Shown here: positions 63,230 through 64,000 of the stretch, piece by piece
Position numbering within the stretch: the stretch's first letter is position 1
Layout of the letters: every line of letters starts with the position of its first letter
Origin: Ruminococcus sp.
GTDB taxonomy: Bacteria > Bacillota > Clostridia > Lachnospirales > Lachnospiraceae
Direction: 5' to 3'
DNA: 64,000 nucleotides
Assembly: GCA_013911065.1 (NCBI GenBank)
Contig: JACERV010000003.1
Span: 62,001-126,000 of the forward strand
Made by a program: the position numbers and the translations under genes
The notes under the pieces: generated by a model
Told to the model about the DNA's origin: nothing
Databases searched by the model: none
Seen by the model: the letters and a program-made list of their open reading frames with translations, nothing else

Positions 63230-63799
63230 ATGGCAGTAAAGAATATCATGATAGTAGGGGTAGGCGGTCAGGGAACCCTGCTTACCAGTAGAATATTAGG
63301 AGGCCTTACGATTGCAGGAGGCTACGATGTAAAACTTTCAGAAGTACATGGCATGGCACAGCGTGGCGGCAGTGTGGTGACCTTCGTCCGCTATGGTGAA
63401 AAAGTAGCAGAACCTATCGTAGAAGAGGGTCAGGCAGATGTATTGATTGCCTTTGAACGGCTGGAAGCCCTGAGATATGCTCATTTTCTGAAAGAGGACG
63501 GCGTATTGATTGTGAATGACTGGCGGATTGACCCGATGCCGGTGGTAATCGGTGCAGCCGAATACCCGGATCATATTCTGGAAACTTTGGAAAAAGAACA
63601 CCGGGTTTATAAAGTCAATGCTACAGAGGAATCCAAAAAGCTGGGCAACCCTCGGGTATTTAACCTGATTGTACTGGGTATCGCGGCACAGCATATGGAT
63701 TTTACAAAAGAGCAGTGGCATGAGGTAATTGAAAAAACCGTGCCGCCTAAGACAGTTGATATTAATAAGAAAGCATTTGAGCTTGGTTATACATTATAA
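63230..63799 (+). CDS. iorB: Indolepyruvate:ferredoxin oxidoreductase, beta subunit
   Basis: A 189-residue gamma-type subunit of 2-oxoacid:ferredoxin oxidoreductases. IMIVGVGGQGTLLTSRIL is the CoA/nucleotide-binding start and SEVHGMAQRGGSVVTFVRYG is the family signature. It pairs with IorA to form the active heterotetramer. ATG 63230 follows AAGGCGGGTG in the end of iorA. A hairpin of about 13 bp (63807-63840) lies before the ACT gene. Confidence 0.94.
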   Translation: MAVKNIMIVGVGGQGTLLTSRILGGLTIAGGYDVKLSEVHGMAQRGGSVVTFVRYGEKVAEPIVEEGQADVLIAFERLEALRYAHFLKEDGVLIVNDWRIDPMPVVIGAAEYPDHILETLEKEHRVYKVNATEESKKLGNPRVFNLIVLGIAAQHMDFTKEQWHEVIEKTVPPKTVDINKKAFELGYTL

Positions 63800-63806
63800 G
63801 AGAGAG

Positions 63807-63840
63807 CATTAAAACGGATTTAAAGGTATCTGTTTTAATG
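63807..63840 (+). other. Hairpin between iorB and the ACT gene
   Basis: CATTAAAACGGAT (63807-63819) pairs with ATCTGTTTTAATG (63828-63840) with one G.T pair. No T run follows, so it is a weak terminator or an RNA-stability element. Confidence 0.5.
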
Positions 63841-63898
63841 AGAACAATTTAACAAGGCGGATTAGAGAATATACGCTTTGACAGAAAGGAGGGAGAGG

Positions 63899-64000
63899 AT
63901 GATCAAGCAGTTATCAGTATTTGTGGAAAACAAACCAGGCAGTTTAATGCAGGTTACATCAGCTCTGACAGACGCTCATATCAATATCAGAGCCATCGCT
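63899..64000 (+). CDS. ACT-domain protein, 3' end outside window
   Basis: ATG 63899 is preceded by AAAGGAGGGAGAGG. The 34 visible residues begin MIKQLSVFVENKPGSLMQVTSAL and continue DAHINIRAI, the classic first strand-helix-strand of an amino-acid-binding ACT domain. It follows paaK-iorA-iorB in the same direction, so a sensor of aromatic amino acids for that operon is plausible. The total length is unknown. Confidence 0.85.
   Translation, partial: MIKQLSVFVENKPGSLMQVTSALTDAHINIRAIA

Overview
The window reads as chromosome of a low-to-mid GC Gram-positive gut-type anaerobe, most probably Lachnospiraceae (Blautia-like relatives). The grounds are strong AGGAGG ribosome sites, a PolC-type replicase, sortase-anchored surface proteins with CnaB and SdrD-B repeats, DUF4364 and DUF1385 proteins, a YesM/YesN-type two-component pair, a rho-rpmE-DUF1385-prmC-prfA island and an oxygen-sensitive indolepyruvate:ferredoxin oxidoreductase. 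This is inference from gene content; no 16S or tRNA gene is present.

Layout. 1-10.2 kb: the 3' part of a giant multi-repeat surface protein, then a second wall-anchored protein with a different sorting signal. 10.3-14.4 kb: a small ACT protein, a decayed GGDEF gene that open-reading-frame searches miss, and a three-gene ABC-2 exporter behind a likely regulated promoter. 14.6-28.0 kb: a MATE transporter, then a carbohydrate/polyol island bracketed by a YesM-type sensor kinase and a YesN-type response regulator. It encodes a lipoprotein binding protein, two permeases, two different MalK-type ATPases, an FGGY (LyxK-like) kinase and a zinc alcohol dehydrogenase. 28.2-32.5 kb: an Mrp/NBP35 Fe-S carrier ATPase, an S1-domain protein with two operator-like palindromes, a CBS-containing Mn pyrophosphatase and a flavin reductase. 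32.5-37.7 kb: galT and galK, divergent from an AraC regulator, and a second MATE gene.

37.8-41.3 kb: a polysaccharide deacetylase, rarA, and a DUF4364/radical-SAM pair on the opposite strand. 41.4-46.5 kb: the translation/termination island (rho, rpmE, DUF1385, prmC, prfA), interrupted by a 240-bp series of five hairpins. 46.7-52.9 kb: a half-size ABC exporter, DUF2156, two aminotransferases (one HisC), a COG2426 membrane protein and a small membrane-anchored protein behind a perfect consensus promoter. 53.0-58.6 kb: ispG overlapping polC. 58.7-64.0 kb: glyA, then paaK-iorA-iorB-ACT for ferredoxin-linked aryl-pyruvate metabolism, cut by the window end.

Most of the window is recognisable housekeeping or metabolic DNA. 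I saw no phage, CRISPR array, intact insertion sequence, restriction or other defence system. The least explained parts are the polyol island with its paired, variant ATPases; the two adjacent surface proteins with unlike anchors; the hairpin series at 43.3-43.5 kb; the palindromic repeat at 17.85 kb; and several operator-like repeats that recur at about three helical turns. None of these is proven to be a new system.
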